Below, piece after piece: positions 18,655 through 27,441 of a DNA stretch of 64,000 nt. The DNA is from Niabella insulamsoli (GTDB taxonomy: Bacteria > Bacteroidota > Bacteroidia > Chitinophagales > Chitinophagaceae): NCBI RefSeq assembly GCF_039652435.2, contig NZ_CP190246.1, positions 2,480,001 through 2,544,000 of the forward strand, written 5' to 3'. Under the pieces are notes generated by a model. It was not told where the DNA came from. It did not search any database and saw only the letters and a list, made by a program, of their open reading frames with translations. The position numbers were made by a program, and so were the translations under genes. Each line of letters opens with the position of its first letter. The first letter of the stretch is position 1.

Positions 18655-20568
18655 ATGAAAGGGCTTTTGATGTATATAGCAGGAGGTATCTTATTATCGA
18701 CCACGCCTTCATGCGGAAAATATTTAGATGTAATCCCCGATAATGTAGCGACCCTCAGTAGTTCGTTCAGCAACGCTAATGAAACAGAGGCTTATCTTTT
18801 TGGCTGTTATGCCAACCTTCAACAATTATCAGATATTCGACGGAATGCAGGATTTACGTCCTCCGGAGAAGTATTGTTTCCTGTCAATATGCAGGACCAG
18901 ACCACATTGGGTGGGGCAGGTGGCGATGCAGGATTCAACTTGATGAGAGGATTACAAAACAGTACAAATCCCATTTTAAATTATTGGGATGGATATAATA
19001 TGGGCCTAAAACTTTATGAATCGATAAGAATGTGTAACACTTTTATCGATAATATTGATTTGCCGTTAGACATTCAGGCTTTCCAAAAAACACGTTGGGT
19101 TGCAGAGGCCAAATTTTTGAAAGCGTATTATCACTATTGGTTGATAAGAATGTACGGGCCCATTCCTATTGCTGATGAGGCTATTCCCATCAACGCTTCA
19201 ACAGACGAAGTAAGACAGCAGCAACAACCGGTAGACTCCTGCTTTAACTACGTAGTCAAACTTTTGGATGAAGCTGCTGCCGACCTGCCTCCGGCCATTC
19301 AAAATGCAGCCGCGGAAGCTGGAAGAATTACTGCTGCCATTGCACGGGCGGTGAAGGCAGAGGTGTTGGCTACGCAGGCCAGCCCGCTATTTAACGGCAA
19401 CCCAGACTATGCCAATTTTAAAAGAAAAGATGGAAAAAATCTTTTTTCCCAGAATGCCGATCCGGTTAAATGGTCGCGCGCTGCTACCGCATGTAAAGAA
19501 GCCATCGACGCAGCGCAGGCCGCAGGAAATAGCTTTTATCAGCTTCGTACAGTAGGCAATATTGTTCACATGTCTGATACCACGAGGCAATTACTCACTC
19601 TTCAGGGAGCTTTTGTGGATGGCTGGAACGCGGAACAGGTTTGGAGCCTTAACCCTTACTTCGGATGGCAGTATATGGCAATGCCGCGGGTAACTTCAGA
19701 GGCCGCCGCCAATGTTTTTGCCGTGTATTCCAACTTTTCGGTGCCAATTGCTCAAAGTGAAATATTTTATACCAGTAACGGCGTACCTATTAATGAGGAT
19801 AAAAATTGGGATTTTGGAAATCGCTATAAGACACAAACCGGCGATGACCAGCATTTTTTTTACATTAAAAAAGGTTATACAACAGCCAAAGGAAATTTCA
19901 ACAGAGAACCGCGTTATTATGCGAGTGTATCATTTGACGGCGCTAATTGGTTTGGATCGGGTACTACCGACGACAGGATATCCAATTATGTAAACGCCGT
20001 GGATGGTTTTGCCTCACCGCCAGACAGGCTGCGTTACAATGCAACAGGATATTGGCCTAAAAAACTAGTATCCTATCTATCTGTTCCAGGGCAGAATTCA
20101 GTATGGCATCAATATCCCTGGACGTTTATGCGGCTGTCGGGTTTGTATCTCCTGTATGCCGAATGCCTTAACGAAGTAAATGGTCCCTCTCAGGAAGTTT
20201 ATACTTTATTGGACCAAATCAGAAGTAAAGCCGGCCTCGAAGGTGTTGTAGAAGCCTGGAGTAAATATTCAAAGATACCCGGAAAGCCTGCTAGCAAAGA
20301 CGGCCTTCGCCAGATTATCCACCAGGAAAGAAGAATTGAGCTGGCATTCGAAGGACAAGCCGGATGGGATTTGCGCAGGTGGAAAGAGTTGCAGGCCGTG
20401 TTGTCGAACCCGTTTCAAGGTTGGAGCGTCTTTAACAAAACTATCAATGGTTATTATCAACTCTCGACAGTATACCAGCCGTCATTTGGTTTAAGGGATT
20501 ATTTGTTTCCGATACAAGATTATGATCTACTAGTGAACCCAAATCTGGTACAAACTCCTTATTGGTAA
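18655..20568 (+). CDS. SusD/RagB-family glycan-binding lipoprotein (cassette 2)
   Basis: 637 residues from the ATG at 18655, which lies 19 bases after the susC stop. The open frame reaches back to 18559 inside susC, but that extension lacks a signal peptide. From 18655 the lipoprotein signal is complete (TTPSCGKYLD, Cys 20). KYLDVIPDNVATL, AKFLKAYYHYWLIRMYGPIPI and LAFEGQAGWDLRRWK are typical SusD segments, and the protein aligns along its length with the cassette 1 SusD. It should act as the surface lid and glycan receptor for the upstream SusC. Confidence 0.95.
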   Translation: MKGLLMYIAGGILLSTTPSCGKYLDVIPDNVATLSSSFSNANETEAYLFGCYANLQQLSDIRRNAGFTSSGEVLFPVNMQDQTTLGGAGGDAGFNLMRGLQNSTNPILNYWDGYNMGLKLYESIRMCNTFIDNIDLPLDIQAFQKTRWVAEAKFLKAYYHYWLIRMYGPIPIADEAIPINASTDEVRQQQQPVDSCFNYVVKLLDEAAADLPPAIQNAAAEAGRITAAIARAVKAEVLATQASPLFNGNPDYANFKRKDGKNLFSQNADPVKWSRAATACKEAIDAAQAAGNSFYQLRTVGNIVHMSDTTRQLLTLQGAFVDGWNAEQVWSLNPYFGWQYMAMPRVTSEAAANVFAVYSNFSVPIAQSEIFYTSNGVPINEDKNWDFGNRYKTQTGDDQHFFYIKKGYTTAKGNFNREPRYYASVSFDGANWFGSGTTDDRISNYVNAVDGFASPPDRLRYNATGYWPKKLVSYLSVPGQNSVWHQYPWTFMRLSGLYLLYAECLNEVNGPSQEVYTLLDQIRSKAGLEGVVEAWSKYSKIPGKPASKDGLRQIIHQERRIELAFEGQAGWDLRRWKELQAVLSNPFQGWSVFNKTINGYYQLSTVYQPSFGLRDYLFPIQDYDLLVNPNLVQTPYW

Positions 20569-20587
20569 CAATTAAATTTCAATAATC

Positions 20588-21844
20588 ATGTTCTATAAAA
20601 ACGATAAAAAGGCAATAGCAATGATCGCAGTCGCGCTGTGTTCTTTACTTGCCTGTCAAAAGAAAAGTGACTACAACGACACAGTTTCCGGAGATAAAAC
20701 AAAACCAGACCCTGTAACAAACATTCGCGTTGTCAACTTCAATGGTGGCGCCCATATTACTTACACCTTGCCAAAATCTGAGAACATTCTTTACGTTCAA
20801 GCCAACTATAAAATCAATGGCATGACCAGCCGTCAAACCAAATCATCTTACTACTCAGACAGCATTACCGTAAGTGGATTTGCTGAAAGTAAAGAATACG
20901 ATGTCATACTCCGTACAGTAAGTCGCGCAAATGTGCCGTCAGACTCAATCGTCGTAAAAGTACATCCCGATATTCCGCCTTACTTGTTGGCACTGCCAAC
21001 AGTGACCATGAGAGATGACTTTGGCGGTGTAAAAATTGACGTGCTTAATAAACTAAAGGCTAACATCGGCATCATAACCATAGCTCACGATCCCGTTACT
21101 CGCAAACTGGAAATCATAAATCAGAATTATACAAATGCAGATTCAATCGGATATAGCTTACGCGGATATGACACGATTCCCAAACAATTTGGAACTTATA
21201 TAACGGATCAATGGGGAAACGTTTCTGACACCGTGTTTGCAACTGTAAAACCAATCTACGAGGCTTTGATAGATAAATCACGGTTTAGCGAGTACCACCT
21301 GCCTACAGATGCCGAAACCGGCTTTGGATGGGTAATGAATAATTTATGGAATGGCAATACGGGATCGCCTGGCTATCATACCGAACAACCCATTCAGCCT
21401 TTGGTATGGCCCGCAACCATAACATTTGACATGGGCCAAGCAGCTAAACTTAGCAGATATACCATATGGAACCGAGGTATTGATGGCAGCGGCAATTGGC
21501 TATGGCAGGCTGGCGCCCCGCTTACCTGGGTTCTATGGGGACGCAACAGCACTCCTGTTGATGAGGTTTTGCCGACCGTTGAAAACCTGCCTGATGTCGG
21601 TCAGCCTACAGCTAATGGCTGGATCAATCTCGGGTATTTTAAACTGCGCGATAAACCTTCAGGATTGCCGAATCCACAATACACGGATGCAGATTTGCAA
21701 TTTTGGAATGCTGGTTTTAGTTACAACTTTTCATTGGATCTGCCCAAAGTTCGCTACATACGATTCCAATGTCTGGAAAATGTTTCGTTGACAAACAATT
21801 TCTTCAATATAGCTGAATTGTCTTTTTGGGGCGATCCAAGATAA
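20588..21844 (+). CDS. DUF4959/DUF5126/DUF5000-type surface lipoprotein (cassette 2)
   Basis: 418 residues with lipobox Cys 23 (LLACQKKSD). It has the same three-domain order as the protein at 8213-9412, with shared landmarks: TKSSYYSDSITVSGF, a DQWGNVSDT end of the middle domain, and a C-terminal discoidin-like domain with ITFDMGQAAKLSR and KVRYIRFQCLEN. It probably presents a carbohydrate-binding domain at the surface beside SusC/D. Gene gaps of 19 and 27 bases tie it to its neighbours in one operon. Confidence 0.85.
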   Translation: MFYKNDKKAIAMIAVALCSLLACQKKSDYNDTVSGDKTKPDPVTNIRVVNFNGGAHITYTLPKSENILYVQANYKINGMTSRQTKSSYYSDSITVSGFAESKEYDVILRTVSRANVPSDSIVVKVHPDIPPYLLALPTVTMRDDFGGVKIDVLNKLKANIGIITIAHDPVTRKLEIINQNYTNADSIGYSLRGYDTIPKQFGTYITDQWGNVSDTVFATVKPIYEALIDKSRFSEYHLPTDAETGFGWVMNNLWNGNTGSPGYHTEQPIQPLVWPATITFDMGQAAKLSRYTIWNRGIDGSGNWLWQAGAPLTWVLWGRNSTPVDEVLPTVENLPDVGQPTANGWINLGYFKLRDKPSGLPNPQYTDADLQFWNAGFSYNFSLDLPKVRYIRFQCLENVSLTNNFFNIAELSFWGDPR

Positions 21845-21871
21845 ATTATTTTGACATTAATTCTTTCGGTA

Positions 21872-23101
21872 ATGAATACACAAAAAAAACTCATGGTTTG
21901 GGCCGTATTATTCCTTCTGCTAGGTATTATAGCCTGCACCACGGAGCCCGACGATTTCAAATCTTTCTTAAATAATAGTGAAATAAAATATCCGGGAAGG
22001 ATCAACAACGCATTTACGCGGCCGGGCAACGGCAGAATTGCACTCGGCTGGAACCCAAGTCCAGACCAAAGTGTCAGCCGATATGTTGTTTATTGGAATA
22101 GTGGCGCTGATTCCCTAATTGTGCCGGCAACCACGCATAATCCCTCCGATACCATACAGGCCATTATTAATAATTTACAAGAATATACTTATTCTTTCTT
22201 TGTTTATTCATTCGACGAAAAAGGCAATCGCTCTATTCCCACTGAGATAACGAATGCGAGGGTCTACGGATCTACTTACCAAAATAACCTCTACAATCGG
22301 CCGCTCGACGCTTCTCCCACAGGCTTTGACAACGGTGATATTAGTCGCCTAAAAATTAATTTTCTACCTCCAGACACCGTAAATATCACTACACGAATCA
22401 GATATACCAATCTTGATGGCATTGAAACCGACACGTTTATCAACCCGGTTGAAAATAGCATTATAATCCCAGATTATAAAATAGGTTCGCATGTTACTTA
22501 TCAATCTTATTATACCCCTAATCAAAGATCGATTGACACATTCACAGTAAATACCATTGATACCATCCCCGTTGCCACTGTGATGGCTATCGACAAAAGA
22601 TTGTTCCGGGAACTTTCATTATACGGTGACGGACAACCGTGGGATGGTTCATATGAAACCTCTTTGCGACAAATTTGGGATGGTGCAACTTCCCCTCAGG
22701 GCTGGCAGAACTGTTTCCACAGCAATGGAAGCAAAACCTTACCTTATCCTATAAGTTTTGATTTGGGAGCCACATACAACAGGTTAACGACCATGGAAAT
22801 GATAGGAAGAGATTGCTGTCACAATCCGATAGATTATGAGATTTGGGGCAGCAATAGCCTAACCGTTCCTCCTGTAGAAGGCAACAGCCCTGGCTGGTCC
22901 GATCAAATGGCAGCAAGCGGATGGACCCTACTCGCCGATGTACACAGAACCGACGATGGCGTAGCGCCCTACCAATCGTCATTAATTACAAATCCACCGC
23001 CGATAAGATATATCCGAATTAGGATCAAAAAGGTTGCAAGCGGAGAATCTCAATATAGTAATATTACGCAAGTCACATTCTGGAACGACTATGCACAATA
23101 A
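21872..23101 (+). CDS. DUF4998 lipoprotein with C-terminal discoidin-like domain (cassette 2)
   Basis: 409 residues from the ATG at 21872, with lipobox Cys 22 (IIACTTEPDD). A small extension to 21851 is possible but unhelpful for the signal. The N-terminal half consists of two fibronectin/DUF4998-like domains similar to the 228-residue protein at 9430-10116. The C-terminal half (about 245-409), with QIWDGATSPQGWQNC, ISFDLGATYNRL, YEIWGS and IRYIRIRIKKV, is a discoidin-like carbohydrate-binding module lacking in that shorter relative. A surface glycan-binding accessory role is likely. Confidence 0.8.
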   Translation: MNTQKKLMVWAVLFLLLGIIACTTEPDDFKSFLNNSEIKYPGRINNAFTRPGNGRIALGWNPSPDQSVSRYVVYWNSGADSLIVPATTHNPSDTIQAIINNLQEYTYSFFVYSFDEKGNRSIPTEITNARVYGSTYQNNLYNRPLDASPTGFDNGDISRLKINFLPPDTVNITTRIRYTNLDGIETDTFINPVENSIIIPDYKIGSHVTYQSYYTPNQRSIDTFTVNTIDTIPVATVMAIDKRLFRELSLYGDGQPWDGSYETSLRQIWDGATSPQGWQNCFHSNGSKTLPYPISFDLGATYNRLTTMEMIGRDCCHNPIDYEIWGSNSLTVPPVEGNSPGWSDQMAASGWTLLADVHRTDDGVAPYQSSLITNPPPIRYIRIRIKKVASGESQYSNITQVTFWNDYAQ

Positions 23102-23120
23102 AAGATTAAAAATTAGAATA

Positions 23121-25052
23121 ATGCGGTACTTGCTTTTGGCGTCAGTGATAATTGTTTGTTCATTACAGTCAAATGGTACCATTTGGCTACCACATATTTT
23201 TGCCAGCAATATGGTGATTCAACGAGACCAGCCTATAGCAATATGGGGAACGAGCAACGCGAACGAAAAAATAACGGTCTCCCTTGGAGAGCAAGTGGCT
23301 ACGGCTTTATCAAATCAGCAAGGGAAATGGCATATAACACTAAAGCCAATGCCATGGGGCGGCCCTTACGATTGCACGATATCTGCGCACGAGGAAAAAA
23401 GAATATTACACAATATATTAATAGGCGACGTATGGATTTGTAGCGGACAATCAAACATGGAAATGCCTGTTTCCGGATGGTCACATGTAAATAATGCCGA
23501 AAAGGAAATCAGCGATGCTAACTTTCCCAAAATTCGCTTGTTTACGGTCGAGAAAGCTACGAGTTTTATGCCTAAAACGGATCTGGCCGGAGGAACGTGG
23601 CTGGTGTGCAATTCTACAAATATTCCTCCTTTTTCTGCCGTCGCCTACTTCTTTGGCCGAAAAATCCATTTGGATACTCGTATACCAATCGGATTGATAA
23701 GTACCAACTGGGGTGGCACGAACATACAAGCGTGGACCAGTTGGAAAACATTGTCAACCTTCGATGGATATAAACATTTGAACACAAAGGAAATGAACAA
23801 AACGCTTGCAGAACAGGAACAAAGAAGAAAAGCTTATGACCAGGCGCTTGCTGCTGATCCTGGCAGCGAGGAAAATTGGCATCAAAATAACAGTATTTCA
23901 GGGTGGACAAAAATTCAAATGCCCAAATTGTGGGAATCTTCTCCTATCGGACAGACAGACGGTATTATATATTTTAAAAAATTCTTCACCCTTAGAAATA
24001 TATCGGCAACGCAAAATATTTCCTTACATCTCGGCCCGATTGATGACGCCGACTCTACTTATATCAACGGAAAACTTGTTGGCACTAATAATACGTGGAA
24101 TAAAAGCCGTGTTTATTCCGTTCCGAAAGCATGGTTAAAAGAAGGTGAAAACATAATTACTATTAAGATCACCGATGGTGGCGCCCAAGGAGGTATGGCG
24201 GGAACTGCGACAGACTTGTTCCTAAGCCTCGGCGATAAAAAAATATCGCTTGCAGGCGAGTGGTACTATCAACCTGCCGTCGTTTCCAAAACCTATCATC
24301 TTCTGGAAAATGGCCCGAACGCTTTTCCCTCTCAGCTGTTTAACGCAATGATAAGCCCGCTTACCGCTGTCAAAATAAAAGGAGTAATATGGTACCAGGG
24401 CGAGGCCAATGTTGATGAAGCCGCTAGGTATCAAAAATTATTTCCAGCGATGATCTCCGACTGGCGCAATGCATGGAGTTATGATTTCCCGTTCATATGG
24501 GTACAGCTCGCCAATTATCTCGAACGAAGACAAGAGCCTGCTGCCAGCCCTTGGGCAGAACTCAGAGCCGCTCAGCATCAGGCACTTTCTATGAAAAATA
24601 CCGGCGAAGCCGTTGCAATAGATATCGGAGACGCTAACGATATACATCCCCACAATAAACAGGATGTGGGATGGAGACTTGCCTTAGCCGCAGAAAAAAT
24701 CGCCTACAACCAAAAAATAATTTCCTCTGGGCCCATTTTCACTTCTTCAAAAGTTGAAGACAATGTAGTGGTGCTTAGTTTTGAGCAGGTGGCTGAAGGC
24801 CTTGTGATAAAGGATAAAAAATTGGCCGGCTTTGCAATTGCCGGAGCCGACCGTCGTTTTGTTTGGGCAGACGCCCGCGTCAGCGGCAACCAGGTTATTG
24901 TCAGCAGTCCTTCAGTCGAACACCCCGTAGCCGTCAGGTACGCCTGGGCAGACAACCCTGAAGCAGGTTTATACAATAGAGAAATGTTACCGGCGTCCCC
25001 GTTTAGAACAGATAATTGGCCATTAAGCACCGAAAATAAAAAGGTTTATTAA
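23121..25052 (+). CDS. Sialate O-acetylesterase-like SGNH esterase
   Basis: 643 residues from the ATG at 23121, preceded by an A-rich stretch. An in-frame ATG at 23091, overlapping the previous gene by 11 bases, would add ten basic residues and is a fair alternative. After a signal peptide (about 1-19), the SGNH nucleophile lies in WICSGQSNMEMP (Ser 111), the GVIWYQGEANV block follows at about 421, and DIHPH supplies the probable Asp 507-His 509 pair. Residues about 255-385 form an inserted jelly-roll domain like that of GH2 enzymes (YFKKFFTL, DDADSTYINGKLVG). It removes O-acetyl groups from sugars, preparing the glycan for the glycosidases encoded next. Substrate need not be sialic acid. Confidence 0.88.
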   Translation: MRYLLLASVIIVCSLQSNGTIWLPHIFASNMVIQRDQPIAIWGTSNANEKITVSLGEQVATALSNQQGKWHITLKPMPWGGPYDCTISAHEEKRILHNILIGDVWICSGQSNMEMPVSGWSHVNNAEKEISDANFPKIRLFTVEKATSFMPKTDLAGGTWLVCNSTNIPPFSAVAYFFGRKIHLDTRIPIGLISTNWGGTNIQAWTSWKTLSTFDGYKHLNTKEMNKTLAEQEQRRKAYDQALAADPGSEENWHQNNSISGWTKIQMPKLWESSPIGQTDGIIYFKKFFTLRNISATQNISLHLGPIDDADSTYINGKLVGTNNTWNKSRVYSVPKAWLKEGENIITIKITDGGAQGGMAGTATDLFLSLGDKKISLAGEWYYQPAVVSKTYHLLENGPNAFPSQLFNAMISPLTAVKIKGVIWYQGEANVDEAARYQKLFPAMISDWRNAWSYDFPFIWVQLANYLERRQEPAASPWAELRAAQHQALSMKNTGEAVAIDIGDANDIHPHNKQDVGWRLALAAEKIAYNQKIISSGPIFTSSKVEDNVVVLSFEQVAEGLVIKDKKLAGFAIAGADRRFVWADARVSGNQVIVSSPSVEHPVAVRYAWADNPEAGLYNREMLPASPFRTDNWPLSTENKKVY

Positions 25053-25079
25053 AGTTAATACCGTATCAAACCGATCTTC

Positions 25080-27416
25080 ATGAAATTAAAAAAAAGATAT
25101 AGTTTTTTAGTTCTGGTAATGCTAATTTGCAGTAAGCAACATTGGGGGCAAGGGGAAAACAACCTTCGCCTTTGGTATAGCAAGCCCGCTTCAGTTTGGG
25201 AGGAAACACTTCCATTAGGCAATGGCCGCTTAGGCATGATGCCAGACGGAGGCGTGAGCAAAGAAAATATTGTACTCAACGATATCACATTGTGGTCGGG
25301 GTCTGAGCAAGACGCCAATAACTACGAGGCTAACAAGTATTTACCGGAGATCAGGCGCCTGTTGATGGATGGTAAGAATGACGACGCGCAGGATTTAATC
25401 AATAGTCATTTTATTTGTAAAGGTCCTGGATCAGGCGGCAGGCAGTGGGGGTGCTTTCAAATACTGGGCAATCTTGAGATCAACTACAAGCTTCCAGGCG
25501 TTCCTACTTCCATCACCAACTATTTCAGATCCCTACAGCTAGACCAGGCGCTCGCCAACACACGTTTTGCGATTGGCGGAACGACTTACACAAGAGAGTA
25601 CATTACCAGTTTTGACACAGACGTTGGCATAATAAAGCTGACGAGTAGCACCGCTGGCGCGCTGAGTTTTTCGTTAAAGTTATCCCGGCCCGAACGGTTT
25701 GAAGTAAGTAGGGCAAACGATGTAATCAGCATGACAGGACAACTCGATAACGGAACCGACGGAAATGGCATGAGGTATATCGCATTAACTTCAGTAAAAT
25801 TGACAAATGGTGGCACCATCAAAGCAAATGGGAAAGACCTTTCCATTGAAAACGCCACTACTGCTTATATCTATGTTTCGATGGGAACCGATTTCAAAAA
25901 CCCTGATTTCGAAAGCAGGGCAAAAACCTTACTGCAAAAAGCCATGCAACGAAATTATGTAGTTGAAAAAAAAGTTCATATACACAATTTCAAAAAGCTT
26001 TTCGATCGATTCTCCTTAGACCTCGGCGGTGGGTCCAACAGTTCGCTTTCTACCGATAGACGATTAGATGCCTTTTATAAAAATCCTCATTTAGACAATG
26101 CCTTACCTGCTCTATTTTTACAATATGGACGCTACCTGAGTATCAGCAGCACGCGGGTTGGTCTCCTTCCTCCCAATCTGCAAGGCCTTTGGGCCAATCA
26201 AATACATACACCCTGGAATGGAGATTATCATCTCGATATTAACGTTGAAATGAACCATTGGCATCTTGAAGCTGCAAATCTTTCTGAACTCAACCTGCCA
26301 CTTGCCGGGCTGGTGAAAAGCTTGGTAAAAAATGGAGAGCGAACTGCAAAAGCTTATTACGATGCGAAAGGCTGGATCGCCCATGTAATTACGAATGTTT
26401 GGGGATTTACTGAACCTGGTGAAAGTGCGTCCTGGGGCATTGCTAATTCCGGTTCCGGATGGCTGTGTGAAAATCTTTGGGCACACTATGCATACACAAA
26501 AGATAAAAAATATTTAGAGGATATCTATCCGATTTTAAAAGGATCAGCCCTTTTTTATAGCGATGCACTGGTAAAAGATCCGAAAACTAAATGGCTGGTA
26601 ACAGCTCCGTCCGTATCTCCAGAAAACTCCTTTTTCCTGAATAATAAGCATGTCAACGTTTGTATGGGGCCAACCATCGACAATCAGATTACACGTGCCC
26701 TTTTCAACCATGTCATTGAAGCATCGAAGGCATTAAACGTTGATGAAGCACTTCGAAACAATCTAACGGAAAAAATAAAACAACTGCCACCGCCGGGCCG
26801 CGTTGCTACCGATGGCAGACTTATGGAATGGTTAGAAGAGTACAAAGAAACTGATCCACAACACCGGCACATTTCTCATCTGTGGGGCTTATACCCTGGA
26901 TCCTCTATCACCAACAGACAAACGCCCGACTTAATGGTAGCCGCAAAAAAAACGTTAGAAGTAAGAGGCTACGATGGCCCCAGCTGGGCGATTGCTCACA
27001 AGCAGTTATTCTGGGCCCGTCTTCACGATGGCGAAAGAGCATTTAAACTTTTGAAAGCAGTGTTACGGCCAACTCTAAAAACAGATATCAACTATGGGGC
27101 GGGCGGTGGTGTTTATCCCAATTTGCTGTCGGCCGGCCCTCCATTCCAGATAGACGGAAATTTCGGAGGCGCTGCGGGTATACTGGAAATGCTACTTCAA
27201 AGCCATGACGGGTATATAGACCTACTGCCGGCAATCCCATCCATCTGGAAGACAAAGGGGTTTGTAAAAGGTATAAAAGCACAAAATAATATCACCGTTG
27301 AAATGAAATGGGTAGATGGGAAAGTGACCCAATACAAACTATACGCTCCTACCAGGCAGCGGGTGCGTGTTAAAATAAATGGCAGGATGGTTAATGTCAC
27401 AACCGCTGCTTTATAA
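25080..27416 (+). CDS. Glycoside hydrolase family 95 enzyme (alpha-L-fucosidase or alpha-galactosidase)
   Basis: 778 residues. The signal peptide is about 1-23. The N-terminal beta domain begins LRLWYSKPASVWEETLPLGNGRLG. The (alpha/alpha)6 catalytic region contains LPPNLQGLWANQ, then DINVEMNHW (D386, N388), SVSPENSF with likely acid E515, and FQIDGNFGG with D692, the residue that activates the catalytic Asn in characterised GH95 enzymes. The first Asn of the usual NIN triad position is Asp here. GH95 members cleave alpha-1,2-L-fucose or alpha-L-galactose ends of xyloglucan and host-type glycans. It lies between an acetylesterase and an alpha-galactosidase gene with short gaps. Confidence 0.9.
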   Translation: MKLKKRYSFLVLVMLICSKQHWGQGENNLRLWYSKPASVWEETLPLGNGRLGMMPDGGVSKENIVLNDITLWSGSEQDANNYEANKYLPEIRRLLMDGKNDDAQDLINSHFICKGPGSGGRQWGCFQILGNLEINYKLPGVPTSITNYFRSLQLDQALANTRFAIGGTTYTREYITSFDTDVGIIKLTSSTAGALSFSLKLSRPERFEVSRANDVISMTGQLDNGTDGNGMRYIALTSVKLTNGGTIKANGKDLSIENATTAYIYVSMGTDFKNPDFESRAKTLLQKAMQRNYVVEKKVHIHNFKKLFDRFSLDLGGGSNSSLSTDRRLDAFYKNPHLDNALPALFLQYGRYLSISSTRVGLLPPNLQGLWANQIHTPWNGDYHLDINVEMNHWHLEAANLSELNLPLAGLVKSLVKNGERTAKAYYDAKGWIAHVITNVWGFTEPGESASWGIANSGSGWLCENLWAHYAYTKDKKYLEDIYPILKGSALFYSDALVKDPKTKWLVTAPSVSPENSFFLNNKHVNVCMGPTIDNQITRALFNHVIEASKALNVDEALRNNLTEKIKQLPPPGRVATDGRLMEWLEEYKETDPQHRHISHLWGLYPGSSITNRQTPDLMVAAKKTLEVRGYDGPSWAIAHKQLFWARLHDGERAFKLLKAVLRPTLKTDINYGAGGGVYPNLLSAGPPFQIDGNFGGAAGILEMLLQSHDGYIDLLPAIPSIWKTKGFVKGIKAQNNITVEMKWVDGKVTQYKLYAPTRQRVRVKINGRMVNVTTAAL

Positions 27417-27441
27417 CTAATTCTACATTTTAAAAAAGAAC

